Shown one piece after another: positions 1 through 10,540 of a stretch of 64,000 nt of DNA. Numbering within the stretch: the first letter of the stretch is position 1; each line of letters opens with the position of its first letter. This DNA comes from Spirometra erinaceieuropaei (taxonomy: Eukaryota; Platyhelminthes; Cestoda; Diphyllobothriidea; Diphyllobothriidae): the NCBI GenBank assembly GCA_902702965.1, contig CACRXP010000007.1, positions 2,693,171-2,757,170 on the forward strand, read 5' to 3'. The position numbers were made by a program, and so were the translations under genes. The notes under the pieces are model-generated. The model did no database searches, was not told the DNA's origin, and saw only the letters and a list, made by a program, of their open reading frames with translations.

Positions 1-73
1 TGACTTAGGGCAATTCATGTATGAATTATTTGCTGGATATATAGTAGGGCTTCGATAAGTAACCGGTACGCAG

Positions 74-1250
74 GACAGATAATTATTTGATGAAATTTTG
101 GGTCCGTTTATTCCTCGTTTTGTCCCCCGTAAGAAAATTATTAATGTTGGGGATGAGATTTTCCTACCTTTACCCTTTCGTCGCAGATTGCGCAGACTTT
201 ATCGTCGTTTCCATCTGCAGAACGATGTTTCTGTTCTGCCCTTGATTTGTGATATTTTTGATCGAGCTAAGAGATTGTCTGAAGAAAAACAGCTAGCCGA
301 AGAGGTCCACTTTACTGAAAACCATTCGTTAAGTGTCTCGAAACTTTTCTCTAGAAAAATACGAACTCAGAGAAAGACGCAGTATCCCATCCTTCGAGAC
401 GATCTCGGAAATCCCATAGTTGATGCCCAGTTAACCGCGGATAGCTTCAATGATTTCCTGTCCAAAACGCTTATTGAAGACTCGACCACTCCGCTTCCGA
501 CCATCCAGTCATTGACCGGGGCAGTTCTAGAAACTATAAGTTTCACTCTGTGGGATGTGACTGTTGCGATTCGGCGTTTTCGTCAATCTTATAGTCCAGG
601 CCCTGATGGTGTCCCAGTAAGCATTTTAAAAGTCGATGCAAACACGATCATCCCATTCTCTCTATGCAAGATATTTAATCTTGCTCTTGAAAGTGAAACT
701 TATCCTACCTTGTGGAAGGAATCACACATTTTGCCCATTCCTAAGCACGGCAACTCTACATCATTTGATGACTTTCGGCCAATAAACACCCTCCCCGCAG
801 TTTCGAAGATCTTAGAGACATTGATCAAGGATAAGATGATGTGTCACTTAACAGCGAACAACTTACTGAGTGTTGCTCAGCATTGATTCCTCAAAGCTCG
901 ATCTTGTGACACCTGTCAACTCTCTTTCTTTGACTATGTTCTCCAATCTAGGGACAATGGTTTTGCACTTTACACGGTATATTTCGATTTCTCTAAGGCT
1001 TTTGACCGTGTTGACCATGCTCTTCTCCTCTTGAAATTGTCCGCTTTCGGAATAGGTGGCAAACTTTTGAATTGTATATCCTCTTATTTGGGCACTCGCA
1101 CACAACGAGTTAAGATTTCCAACACCATCTCCAACCCCACACGTGTGAGGAGTGGAGTCATTCAGGGTAGTGTACTCGGCCCGCTTTTATTTTGCCTTTT
1201 CGTTAATGATGTACCCGATTTATTTCAGAATGGTAGGCCTTTCATGTATG
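74..1250 (+). pseudogene. LINE ORF2 fragment, reverse transcriptase N-terminal half
   Basis: The open frame shows the linker typical of LINE ORF2 (LPFRRRLRRLYRRFHLQND), then RT landmarks in order. These are PGPDGVP, FRPINTLP with ISxxxE-like SKILE, AQH followed by FLKARS, YFDFSKAFDRVDHALL (motif A region) and SGVIQGSVLGPLLF (motif B region). One in-frame TGA at 884-886 sits where the family has a glycine codon (AQHGF), a one-base change from GGA. No frameshift is seen up to the gap at 1251. It would act as a target-primed reverse transcriptase in an intact element. The copy is dead or nearly dead; the remaining catalytic motif cannot be checked because of the N run. Confidence 0.8.
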
Positions 1251-2151
1251 NNNNNNNNNNNNNNNNNNNNNNNNNNNNNNNNNNNNNNNNNNNNNNNNNN
1301 NNNNNNNNNNNNNNNNNNNNNNNNNNNNNNNNNNNNNNNNNNNNNNNNNNNNNNNNNNNNNNNNNNNNNNNNNNNNNNNNNNNNNNNNNNNNNNNNNNNN
1401 NNNNNNNNNNNNNNNNNNNNNNNNNNNNNNNNNNNNNNNNNNNNNNNNNNNNNNNNNNNNNNNNNNNNNNNNNNNNNNNNNNNNNNNNNNNNNNNNNNNN
1501 NNNNNNNNNNNNNNNNNNNNNNNNNNNNNNNNNNNNNNNNNNNNNNNNNNNNNNNNNNNNNNNNNNNNNNNNNNNNNNNNNNNNNNNNNNNNNNNNNNNN
1601 NNNNNNNNNNNNNNNNNNNNNNNNNNNNNNNNNNNNNNNNNNNNNNNNNNNNNNNNNNNNNNNNNNNNNNNNNNNNNNNNNNNNNNNNNNNNNNNNNNNN
1701 NNNNNNNNNNNNNNNNNNNNNNNNNNNNNNNNNNNNNNNNNNNNNNNNNNNNNNNNNNNNNNNNNNNNNNNNNNNNNNNNNNNNNNNNNNNNNNNNNNNN
1801 NNNNNNNNNNNNNNNNNNNNNNNNNNNNNNNNNNNNNNNNNNNNNNNNNNNNNNNNNNNNNNNNNNNNNNNNNNNNNNNNNNNNNNNNNNNNNNNNNNNN
1901 NNNNNNNNNNNNNNNNNNNNNNNNNNNNNNNNNNNNNNNNNNNNNNNNNNNNNNNNNNNNNNNNNNNNNNNNNNNNNNNNNNNNNNNNNNNNNNNNNNNN
2001 NNNNNNNNNNNNNNNNNNNNNNNNNNNNNNNNNNNNNNNNNNNNNNNNNNNNNNNNNNNNNNNNNNNNNNNNNNNNNNNNNNNNNNNNNNNNNNNNNNNN
2101 NNNNNNNNNNNNNNNNNNNNNNNNNNNNNNNNNNNNNNNNNNNNNNNNNNN
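1251..2151. other. Assembly gap (901 N)
   Basis: The bases are all N. Long open frames reported across it are artefacts. The gap probably hides the C-terminal RT half of the flanking LINE. Confidence 1.
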
Positions 2152-2342
2152 CCCCCTTCTTGACGGTCGATATTCTACCACCGCCGACAGTTTTTTTCTC
2201 CTGAGCCCTCCAAACCACAAAAACCACCATCAACTATATTTTTATGCCTTAAGCTCAGGAGTTTTTTTTCACTGCTGGTCGGATTTGTGTTTAGTCGCTT
2301 CCCTTGACAATGCCTGTAAACTGGCATTAAAATAAAATTTAC

Positions 2343-3159
2343 TTAAAATTTATTTATTTGCGGGGTTTGTAGACGTGCTGGGCTGAAAAGACTTGATAGA
2401 TCCAAGAGAAGGTGGCGTACCCCTAAATGGAACTGTATTACCTTTCTAGTAGGTCGGAGTCTGATTCGGTTTTGGAGCCTCACCTTTCTGATGCCAAGCC
2501 ACAGATGACTTAACTGTAGAGCTTGCAGCACCCAGTTGAACAGGGGAAGTTGTCGGTCTTGCTGATGTAGACAGATTTTCATGTGTCCCAGCAGGGCTAT
2601 CCGGAGGACACGAAAAGACAGATGGGGCTGCTGCTGCTGCTGCTGAAAGTTTAGGGGCAGGCAAATGCGTCAAGTGGCTTGAGTGAGATGGAGATGTACA
2701 TAGAAGGAAGGGGAAGTAGGGAGTCAGATGTCGCAGGAGTAGGACAAGCAGAATCCTCACGGCCACTTGTATTATGATCGAGTTGGGGAGCAGTAGACTG
2801 AGAAGCAGTGGAATTACGTGAGAAGAGAGACCCGATTCTACGCTCCATAGGAGTAAGATCATGACGAAGGAAAAGTTTTGCACTTTCCACGTACTCAGTG
2901 ACATGATCTCGATGGGCAAAATAGTGTCAACGTCGATTGATAAAAATAATTTGACTAAAATGAGTGGATTTTTGCTACGGGAGGACAAGCGTTTGACATC
3001 GGCTATTTTGTAGTTGAAACCACATGAATACAGAAAATTGGTAGCAACATCAATTGCCCGAGCAGATCGACAAACATTTTTTAGCAGAAAGTTGTAAGAA
3101 CGCTTTCGTCTATCACCAGCTTCACTGGCGATCAGGTGAACGAGTCGAGACGCCTGCAT
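2343..3159 (-). pseudogene. LINE ORF1 remnant (RNA-binding-type ORF1), frameshifted
   Basis: Reading leftward from 3159, a 237-codon frame begins with a basic helical segment (LLKNVCRSARAIDVATNFLY). It continues with SKNPLILVKLFLSIDVD, the pattern of LINE ORF1 proteins that carry a degenerate RNA-recognition fold. At about 2890 the reading must move to the neighbouring frame, which gives ESAKLFLRHDLTPMERRI, the usual RxDLTPxER segment of these ORF1 proteins. A Ser/Thr/Pro-rich tail follows, with a stop at 2446-2448 and further homologous-looking codons to about 2350. At least one frameshift and one premature stop make it non-functional. It is opposite in strand to the LINE to its left, so it is a separate insertion. 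Confidence 0.6.
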
Positions 3160-4195
3160 TCTTCAGAGGGAATATCGGAGATTTTCCCGCCGAATAAATT
3201 TCCAAGAATTGACAGCAAAGTGCAAAAAAAGAAGAGGGCAACAGGCCGTTCTGAATGAATAGGCCTGTATTTAAAGAAATTCAACCAAAATAGCAGGGGC
3301 TAAAATCGTTAGGTCTCGGAGAAAAACTACCTAAATAATATTCTCCACTTATCTTCAAATTTAAAACCAGCGGCTTGACCTTGACTTCTCTGGATTATTT
3401 GGCCGTTTTTGATTTTCAGCGCTTTCTCCCCTCTCTCACTTTCACATTCAGTTCCCTTCCTATCGGCCCGTTGTTCGGACTGTAGTCGAGCTTGTGGGTA
3501 CTGTTACAGTCTTCTCCCATAGTTTCCGCTGCATCGGCTTACTCCTGTGGCCTTCAGTATGTCTCACGCTCCCTGGCAATCAAAACTGGAGCTTCTCAAG
3601 ACTGGATAACAGCAAGGCTAGAACTCGAGGTCGATCCACAGTGAGTCCCCGCCTGAATAGGCTCAGTCGGACACTCGCGCTCGCCGAGGAGCCAAAAAGC
3701 TTAACCGTTCCCATTGGCCTGAAGAGATGGCATACGGAAACCGCTTGCTGGGACACTTATACGCCCTCAGCTTTGGTAGCGATTGTTCAAATAACTGTCT
3801 TCACCCATGTGGGATTTTTAATATATCAGATTTTGACAGTGTCATGGATTATGGCTTCAGTCACTGGTTCATCTATCATCCGCACTAACGCGATCCCTAT
3901 CGTTGCTTGCCAAAACCAAACAAACTGAACCACAATATTTGTGCTCCGATCATCATTTTCTGACATCAAGCGGCCTTTGTACACAGTTTCACCGACTGCT
4001 GCGAGAAATTTTAAATATAGCAAATGTACAGGGGCCTTCATCGGCGAAGAAAGATCAAAATCAACTCAGCAAATTTAACGCTAAGAGGAAACCGATGGAT
4101 TCCACTACAATGCATCGACTGTTGCGGAAAAGTGACCTTTGTTAAAAATCGGGAATTTGTAGTTTGAAAATAAAGCGAATTCTCTCTCTCTACTT
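3160..4195 (+). other. Unassigned segment ending in a LINE-like 3' tail
   Basis: A 144-codon frame (3494-3928) and an 80-codon frame (3903-4145) are open here, but I recognise neither. The stretch ends with AAAATAAAGCGAATTC and a CT run at 4168-4193. That tail is shared with the LINE ends at about 39505-39535 (+) and at 43597-43625 (-). It is therefore probably a severely truncated or diverged copy of the same LINE family, inserted 70 bp upstream of the COX5B start codon. Alternatively AATAAA marks the end of an unrecognised gene. Confidence 0.4.
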
Positions 4196-4261
4196 TAAGT
4201 GACTATAACGCACTTTGCGGGCACTTCAGGTCTGTTTGCAGTTTGACGGTCCGGCCTAAAT

Positions 4262-7042
4262 ATGGCGAGAATCGTTTCTCGTTTTGCTCCGTGGTTTTCG
4301 CGGCCACGTTTCTTTTCGGCCGTAGCTTTTCATGCACCACCAAATAGCGTCTATAGTAGAGTCCGAAACTTTATTATCAACAACCCGTCACTCCGCGATA
4401 CAAGTATGCTTATTCTAGACATCGATTGATTCCCAGGCGCAACACCTTTATCTCAAGAACCATCTAAAAAGTTGAGTAAAATACAGCAAGAACTTTTGGA
4501 AGATCTAGAAGCTTCTGATGTAAGCATACTGCGTTTTTATTTAGCCCTAGGTAAGTTATCGAGATGTAAAAACTCGTGAGGCCGGGCCCTCGTCGAAGGA
4601 GCGCCCGAATCTGATTCCCTTCGATGAAGAGCGCCGCATACTGGGTTGCATCTGTAAGAAAAGATGTAGTTTATCTTATATCTGTTTGCATGACCTCATT
4701 TCTTCTGGTATTACGAGTTAATTTGCATCTCGTGACAGCGTTTTTCACTTCCACCCCTTCGAATCGGCTGTTTGTGTTGGGTCTTCTTTCTTGTTTTCAT
4801 AAGTAATTCGTTTCTTAGTTATTAGTCAGTTGAGATCATAGAGCTACACGTCTCACTGACATATACGTATTCCATCAAACTTGCTGACATCGGGTGCGTA
4901 AACTTTCTCTTCGAGACTTAGTTAACATAACTTTGACCGATATACTTCTTCAATAGTATTCCACAAACAGAAAATTAGCCTGCCTCCGGTCGAAAACATC
5001 TGAATGCAGTGTTAAATTATATTTAGAGGAAATATTAATGATTCTCTAGGCAAGCGGCGTTTTCCAGGGAGCGATCCTTTCAGAATGTCCTTTGAGCAAA
5101 TTTTGTTTTCTGAGGTCTTGTTTTGTGTCCGGGTACATTCAGTGTCCAATTGCGACACCGACAGGGAGAGTGGCGCATGAATATCAGGTAGGTCGTAATA
5201 TCGGAAATTTATCATCTGAAGCCAAGTACAGCCTTCGCTGCCTCAAGAACCTCGCAGCTGCTGTAGACATCCGTCTGCTTGCATCAAACCCTTCCTGCCA
5301 GCTGAGGCCGACGATGGGCGCCATGAACTGTTTTCCGACGAAAACGATTGGTTGTCTAGAAAGTGTTGGTTCAATAGTACCCCCAAAGGTACGAGGCCAC
5401 AAGCTTGTCTAGTTGAGATGCAAAAAGGCCTGCCGGGTCTGGATAATAGATCATTTCCTATGGGTCTTTCACCTCGATCAACCGTAACTGCGGCTGCAAC
5501 CCAGTATTCACAGAACTTTGATACGGTAGTGTATTTGGAAAGTCAAGGCACTTGGCAAGAGCTTTTCTTCATTCGAAGTTCATGAGTACTGTTTAAAGAT
5601 AATTGGTGATCTAATACACTGCGTCCTTCCTCAAGTTTCAAGAAACAAGACCGTGTCAACAAGCCAAACTGATGTTGCCGTCACGTCGCTCTTTTGAAAT
5701 GACAGTAGACCGCTACCACATCGTCCACATCCTTAACACTTCTCCAAGTCTTCGCAGGACACGACGCTGTCTTAGCATTATCACCATCTTAACATAAATT
5801 TGTGATGCAGTGTCGTGGGTGAATGAGGTCGCCAAATCCGATCTGGTAGTGCCAGAAGAAGGCCCCTCTCGAGATTAACCGTTGTTAACTGGGAGAAGTT
5901 GGCACTTTCAAATACCCCGGAACGATATTGCCAAATGGGCAGAGTGGGGGCCAATTCATCTTAAATGATGCCGTTTGCAGGGCTTTTGTAAACTAGAGGT
6001 TTTATCACTGTTGTTCGACAACCATCCTTTGAATGCCTTCTCTCAAGGGGAACAGTTCGAATTTAGCTCGAAAACATTGCAAGGACATCTCAAGCCACCC
6101 ATGGGTGATGTTTGAGGCAATTTAGACACATTCTTCGTCGTCTGCCCCATGAGTTCAGTCTTGCTGCTCTTGATCCTATACCCTGTCCACCTGACGGCGG
6201 TGGTGGTGGCAACGGCGGGGAATACTAGTTCAAGACCCGACAGCATAGTCAGTCAGGATGTGGGAGTGACCCTTGGACATCCGGAATTCACTCTTCATCG
6301 CTGGATAAGATAGTAAGTCGACCACATCTATATTTACTGCAAGTAAAGGCACATGTGGGATATATTCTCTATCTGTCTTGGGGTTTGATGTCCGGAGGCG
6401 CATCCATGGACGGACTCTAGATTTGCATATGTTCTGAAGTAGCATTTGTTCTGTTGTGGAGGCAATACTTGACAAGTGTAGGCTTACCTTTTGTGGTTTG
6501 CTCCATTCTGGTCAGAAAACGCACTCACCTGCCGCGATGTTTCAACCTGCACATTTTTTTCGATTCTTCTCTTTGATTTCGCGGCAGCTCAATTCTCATC
6601 GTTTCTGCCTTCGCTTTTTCCATTTATGCTACATAGGAATACGGTGCGCGGTTTTAAAACAGCTCTTTGTGTACCCGTTCTCCCTCCAGGTCATGAAGAC
6701 AATCATCACGTCAGTTATCTACTCCTCTATAAAGGCATTCCAACACGTTGCGGGTGTGGACATTGGTTCAAGCTTGTGGATTTTAATGAGTACGAGGCCG
6801 CTAGAGAGAGATACTGGAACAGTGTGAAAAATGAGCCGGAAAACGCAAAACTCCTGAAGGACTTGGAGGAAGCAGAACAGGAGCTACAGCATCTGCTTGA
6901 GGAGAGTAAAACTATGACCAAGAAGTCAGCTGGCGCAACGGAAATGATGGACAAGTTGTTGACCCAGTGGACCAAGTACAAAACCGCCTATGGGGAGATT
7001 CGAAGAATAATTGATATGGCGTGCGTCTCGGACATCCGATAG
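4262..7042 (+). CDS. COX5B: Cytochrome c oxidase subunit 5B, mitochondrial (4 exons)
   Basis: Exons are 4262-4403, 4437-4519, 4551-4653 and 6690-7042 (681 nt, 226 codons plus TAG). All introns are GT-AG and every junction keeps frame (phases 1, 0, 1). The product is the nuclear-encoded zinc subunit of respiratory complex IV in the inner mitochondrial membrane. Residues 1-20 (MARIVSRFAPWFSRPRFFSA) form an Arg-rich, acid-free presequence. Family landmarks follow: KIQQELLEDLEASDV, ERPNLIPFDEERRILGCIC, HEDNHHVSYLLLYKG, and RCGCGHWFKLV. The four zinc-ligand cysteines are C108, C110, C130 and C132. Typical family members stop shortly after KLV (about 130 residues). This one continues for 87 charged, probably coiled-coil residues before the stop. 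Intron 3 holds an old RTE-type LINE scrap. The start is the first ATG in frame; I see no clear polyadenylation signal nearby. Confidence 0.92.
4404..4436 (+). other. Micro-intron 1 of COX5B (33 nt)
   Basis: It begins GTATGC and ends TTCCCAG. Reading through gives a stop (ATCGATTGA) within the intron, while removing it joins A|GC as a serine codon and keeps the family-like frame. Confidence 0.85.
4520..4550 (+). other. Micro-intron 2 of COX5B (31 nt)
   Basis: It begins GTAAGC and ends GCCCTAG, phase 0. Removing it joins LEDLEASD to VSYRDVKTREAG. Read-through would reach a stop before the conserved NLIPFDEERRILGC segment, so splicing is required. Confidence 0.85.
4654..6689 (+). other. Intron 3 of COX5B (2036 nt)
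   Basis: The donor is T|GTAAGA and the acceptor is CTCCCTCCAG. The split codon T|GT restores the second zinc cysteine of the CxC pair (C110). The intron contains the RTE-like fragment at 5820-6035. The rest holds only short frames that I do not recognise. Confidence 0.85.
5820..6035 (+). pseudogene. RTE-type LINE reverse transcriptase scrap inside COX5B intron 3
   Basis: Over shifted frames one reads NEVAKSD, then VGTFKYPGTILPNGQS and later AVCRAF. This is the order seen after the catalytic YADD region in RTE/BovB-type reverse transcriptases (NEVAKS, FKYLG, LLPNGQS, R.DAA). Stops and frameshifts interrupt it. It is a fossil fragment. Confidence 0.5.
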
Positions 7043-8790
7043 AGCGCTGCTGCATACTCCCTGATGTTTCACTTATGCCGCAGTGCTTTGCCTCAGGCCA
7101 CAGACCTCTTGACAGGGATTTTTTTTAACCAACTCCTAACTTTCTGTCTACTAACTTCTTTCCACACCCCTAGTCTGAGTATCGGTAGAGAAACCTTATC
7201 GCATGTGTTCTGCTTTGTGGGTAACGTACCGTCATTAGGCGTGGTTGGTGGTCTTTGCTGTAGTTCTGCGATAGTTTGAATGACAGAGCCACCGTTCCTA
7301 TCTGCGAGCCCGGCCATATACTTTTTTCTGTCCATCTTCGGAACTGCAGTGGTGTAAAAAGGACAGCTTTTATTGGTCCGCTTCGCTAAGGGCTGTCCGG
7401 CGCTCTGATATTTGAAGTTGTGGTTGGAACGGGTTGGGACCCCGAGAATAAGATGGGACTCTGACATGGTGGACGTATACCGCCACCAAGAAAGCCCCCT
7501 CCACCGCAGTTGTCTTGTAGGCTGGACTTTCGTCTTTGGAACATTTTGATTTGTGTTACAGCGTATGGAACTACCAGCAAACAGGCTGATCTGTCGACTC
7601 GTGCGGTAACATCTGCAACCCTAGTTACTCGCTGGGCAAACTGGTTCGGCCTGAAGGACGAAGTTGTCCGGAATGTCATTTCATCCGAAAAGGGCCAACT
7701 GAAAATGTAGCAAAAGCTGGTCTGAAGCTCTTTTCAGGCTTTGCAGTCTGTGGGGCTGCCCCCATCCCCCCCCCCTCCCAATGGGCTCAATTCCATACGG
7801 GGTTTGTCGCTGACCAGCTGCAATGGAGGACGACCATTTGTGATATGGTGTAAGCAGTCGGCCGAATCCGTTATAACGAGTGCCATCGCAGGTGCAAAGT
7901 AGGTTGTGGAATGTGCCGTCAGTGATGACTGGCGCTCAATACTGATGCCTATACATCTGCTGTGACTAGATTCACCAGTTTTTGGTCTGAGTGATATGCA
8001 TAACGCACGGATAGTCCGGTTACAGCGGATTTAAGTGTGTCTGAGGTTCGTTGACAGTAGGGATAGGTTGGGGGTTTGTGGCAGGAGAAAATCGCTGCGG
8101 ATAGTTAGACGTCAGGGAGATGTGTCATATCATGAAGTGGCGCAAGGGGCAGCTGTGGGTGGCTTGTGTGAGAATCCGGGTCCCACCACTGCCACTCCGA
8201 ATGCTCCACTCGTCCCCAAACTGGGGCATTAGGTGCTGTCTGCTTATTGTTGGCCTGTGGGCCGAAGCGAGCATGGCCTGCTCAACCACGCCTGAGTGGT
8301 CTGTGCTTACTTAACCTTGAGTTCTTGTTCCAAAATAATCATCTGGAGTCACCACACCGCAAAGTTGGGCGGAGGGCCCACAAACGGAGTCCACTTGGCT
8401 AACTGTTCTCCAGTTAGGTGTCACCTGAGACACAACCCACTTCTCCGTTCATCGGATAATAAAAGAAGTAGTTATTCTCAGTTGTAACATTCGCCTGGCA
8501 GGTCCTGGTGTCTTTGTCTGTCTCGGTATTTTTGCGCCGGTAGACGATTTCGCATTTTTGGGGTGAGTATTGGGAGGTGACCAGCTGTTTGCGAAGGCTG
8601 ACTAAGTGCTACTCAGTTGTGCCCGCACGAAGGCCGTTTTGTGCATTATCTCAGGACCCTGTTGTGTGTGAATAACAACCTTAAGGGTGTGACGCTAGTG
8701 TATGTTGGCGCATGCAGTGGGGACCAGGTCACGCGAGCACGCGTGGATGGGTTGTTTGACCGCTAAGTCCGCGCCTTCCTCCGGTCGTCC
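7043..8790. other. Region without recognised genes, downstream of COX5B
   Basis: Short frames occur on both strands (for example 124 codons at 7093-7467, minus) but none shows a known domain or sustained coding character. The first few hundred bases are presumably the COX5B 3' UTR. No canonical AATAAA was found close to the stop. Confidence 0.4.
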
Positions 8791-10540
8791 TAACGTCATG
8801 TCATCGGAGCAGGGTGCGTGAGGCAAGGGCATGGTAGATGTCACGCAAGCCTGCCTCCGTGCAAAGTACCTCACGCACAAGTCACCGGTGGGGCGCACGG
8901 TGGTATCCAGGCTGTCCCATGTTATTTTAGCTGCGACTGTTATCTACGGCTTCCAGTCGTTTGCAACTGCTTAGTGGAGGCGCCTCCCTACAGCAGCAGC
9001 AGTAGTCCCAATGTGGCAGAAAGGAGTCAACGATTTCTGGTGACCAGTATCTCGATTCTGATTAGGGGATGGAACTGAGCCAAAAGCGTTATCGCCATCG
9101 CACTTAGATACCCTGTGTCAAAAGCTGAGGCAGACCAGGAAGGAGGGGTAAATGATGGGTTTCGGTCTCCAAAAAGGTCACTGAGACGCAGTTTTGTTCC
9201 GGCCTCTTGTAATTAAGGCGTCATCTTTAAAAAGGTGCATGCTCTATGCACTTTTGAACTCTCCTAGCGCCACGAAGTAAGCGGTCTCAGGTGGAAAGTG
9301 GAGACAGGAAAAGACCTGCTGACGGTGTTTACGTACTTTAGTCAGAGCCCTTCGTAAGGCTTGTAGATCGGTCTTGGTTTAGAAACAAATCAGAGAGGGA
9401 CGTATTTGCGTATACATGCTGTCGTATTAATTGCATATGATTATGCACGGATGGATCCCAAGGTTTGTGAGCGTCTGCTATGCCATGATCAGCAAAGTAT
9501 GGCCTTCACAGCCTGGTGTACCCTGGCCGTTCCCCGTGTGAATGGTTACCCAGTCACCCACGTCTTTTCTGTTGCAGTCGTGGCGTCCAGATGCGGGTTC
9601 AACCGCGCCATTCACCTGCGTCCTCCCCCGCCTCCGGTCTCCTTGACTATGTCTTTACAGCGGGTTCAGGCGGGGAAGGGTAGTGTGCGGTGGGTGCCGT
9701 GCAAGTCTACCCTCACTACAAACTAATTCACGCTCAAGTCACCTTGTCTGCTTCACTTTGATGTGGATCGCATGGTGGACATTGTCGGCAACGACGGTCG
9801 AACTTTCGGACATAGTCACCGTTACTCTGAACCCAGCCACTGAACGGGAGACTGAATTAGGCGAACTGTTCATTTAGCGATCCGATTAATGCACAGTCGA
9901 ACCAGAATGAGCTCTCAAAGGCTACGTGGGCGGCGGTGTTTGGGAAGAAGACCTCCGCCTGAATGTGCGAGCTGCCCTGGGTGGGGTTGGTCGTGGGTGC
10001 TGACAAACCAGTCCTACCGACCGGTAGTTAAGCGCCAATGCACGAAGTCTAGGTTTGAACGCCATAGGACAATGCTTCTTAGGGATGGAAATGCAATCTT
10101 GCAGAACACAGCCGTTCCCTGGCGACATTAGGATCGAGTTCTCTGTGAACATGACCCTCAGCAGCCGCACAAAAAGCCTTCTTGTACGGATCAGATTTTG
10201 TTTCTGAAATGGCCGCAATATAAAGAAGGCGTGTTCTTGTGTTTGCAGTCGAAAAAGTGAAAGAAACGACCGAAAGTGTCAATTTTTTCCGTGGCCTCAC
10301 TCTGTAAAAAACTAAAGTACTTAGACTTCTGTCAGCGGAATACAGTATCAAAGTACTCCTCATAGAGGTAATTTATTAGGGAAAGTTTTCTAACTGATTT
10401 AAGGCATATTTGCTGTTGACTTTCGTTGTGGACGATGAGGGTTCCTAAACGCAACATTGCCACAACGCAACGTTGTTGTGGACCACACGGTGGACGTCGT
10501 CGGCAACGACGGTCGAACTGTCAAATAGGAGAGGAATGGA
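8790..10540 (+). repeat. Fragments of dispersed repeat C
   Basis: Three short pieces match the 3' half of repeat C. They lie around 8828-8910 (TCACGCAAG and the CACGGTGG block), 9690-9830 (ATGGTGGACATTGTCGGCAA) and 10478-10530 (CACGGTGGACGTCGTCGGCA). Each carries the core GGTGGACRTYGTCGGCAACG followed by ACGGTCGAAC. The surrounding short frames look non-coding. Confidence 0.5.

Larger units (their letters stand above)
1..2340 (+). mobile_element. Decayed non-LTR retrotransposon (LINE, CR1/Jockey-like), interrupted by assembly gap
   Basis: The plus strand encodes the region between endonuclease and reverse transcriptase, then RT motifs, up to the N gap. After the gap, 2152-2340 looks like a 3' untranslated tail ending in an AT-rich run (AAATAAAATTTACTTAAAATTT). 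Joining both sides of the gap into one element is an inference; the YADD box would fall in the gap. The 5' end (endonuclease and ORF1) lies outside the window or is missing. Confidence 0.7.

Noticed and set aside
1031..2335. Long open frames of 330-434 codons across 1031-2335 on both strands
   Set aside because: They run through the N gap; the open stretch is undetermined sequence, not coding evidence. Only the first part (to 1250) is LINE RT.
5092..5585. Frames at 5092-5412 and 5352-5585 considered as a middle COX5B exon
   Set aside because: The true middle segment (NLIPFDEERRILGC) was found at 4551-4653 with in-frame micro-introns; these frames lack family residues.
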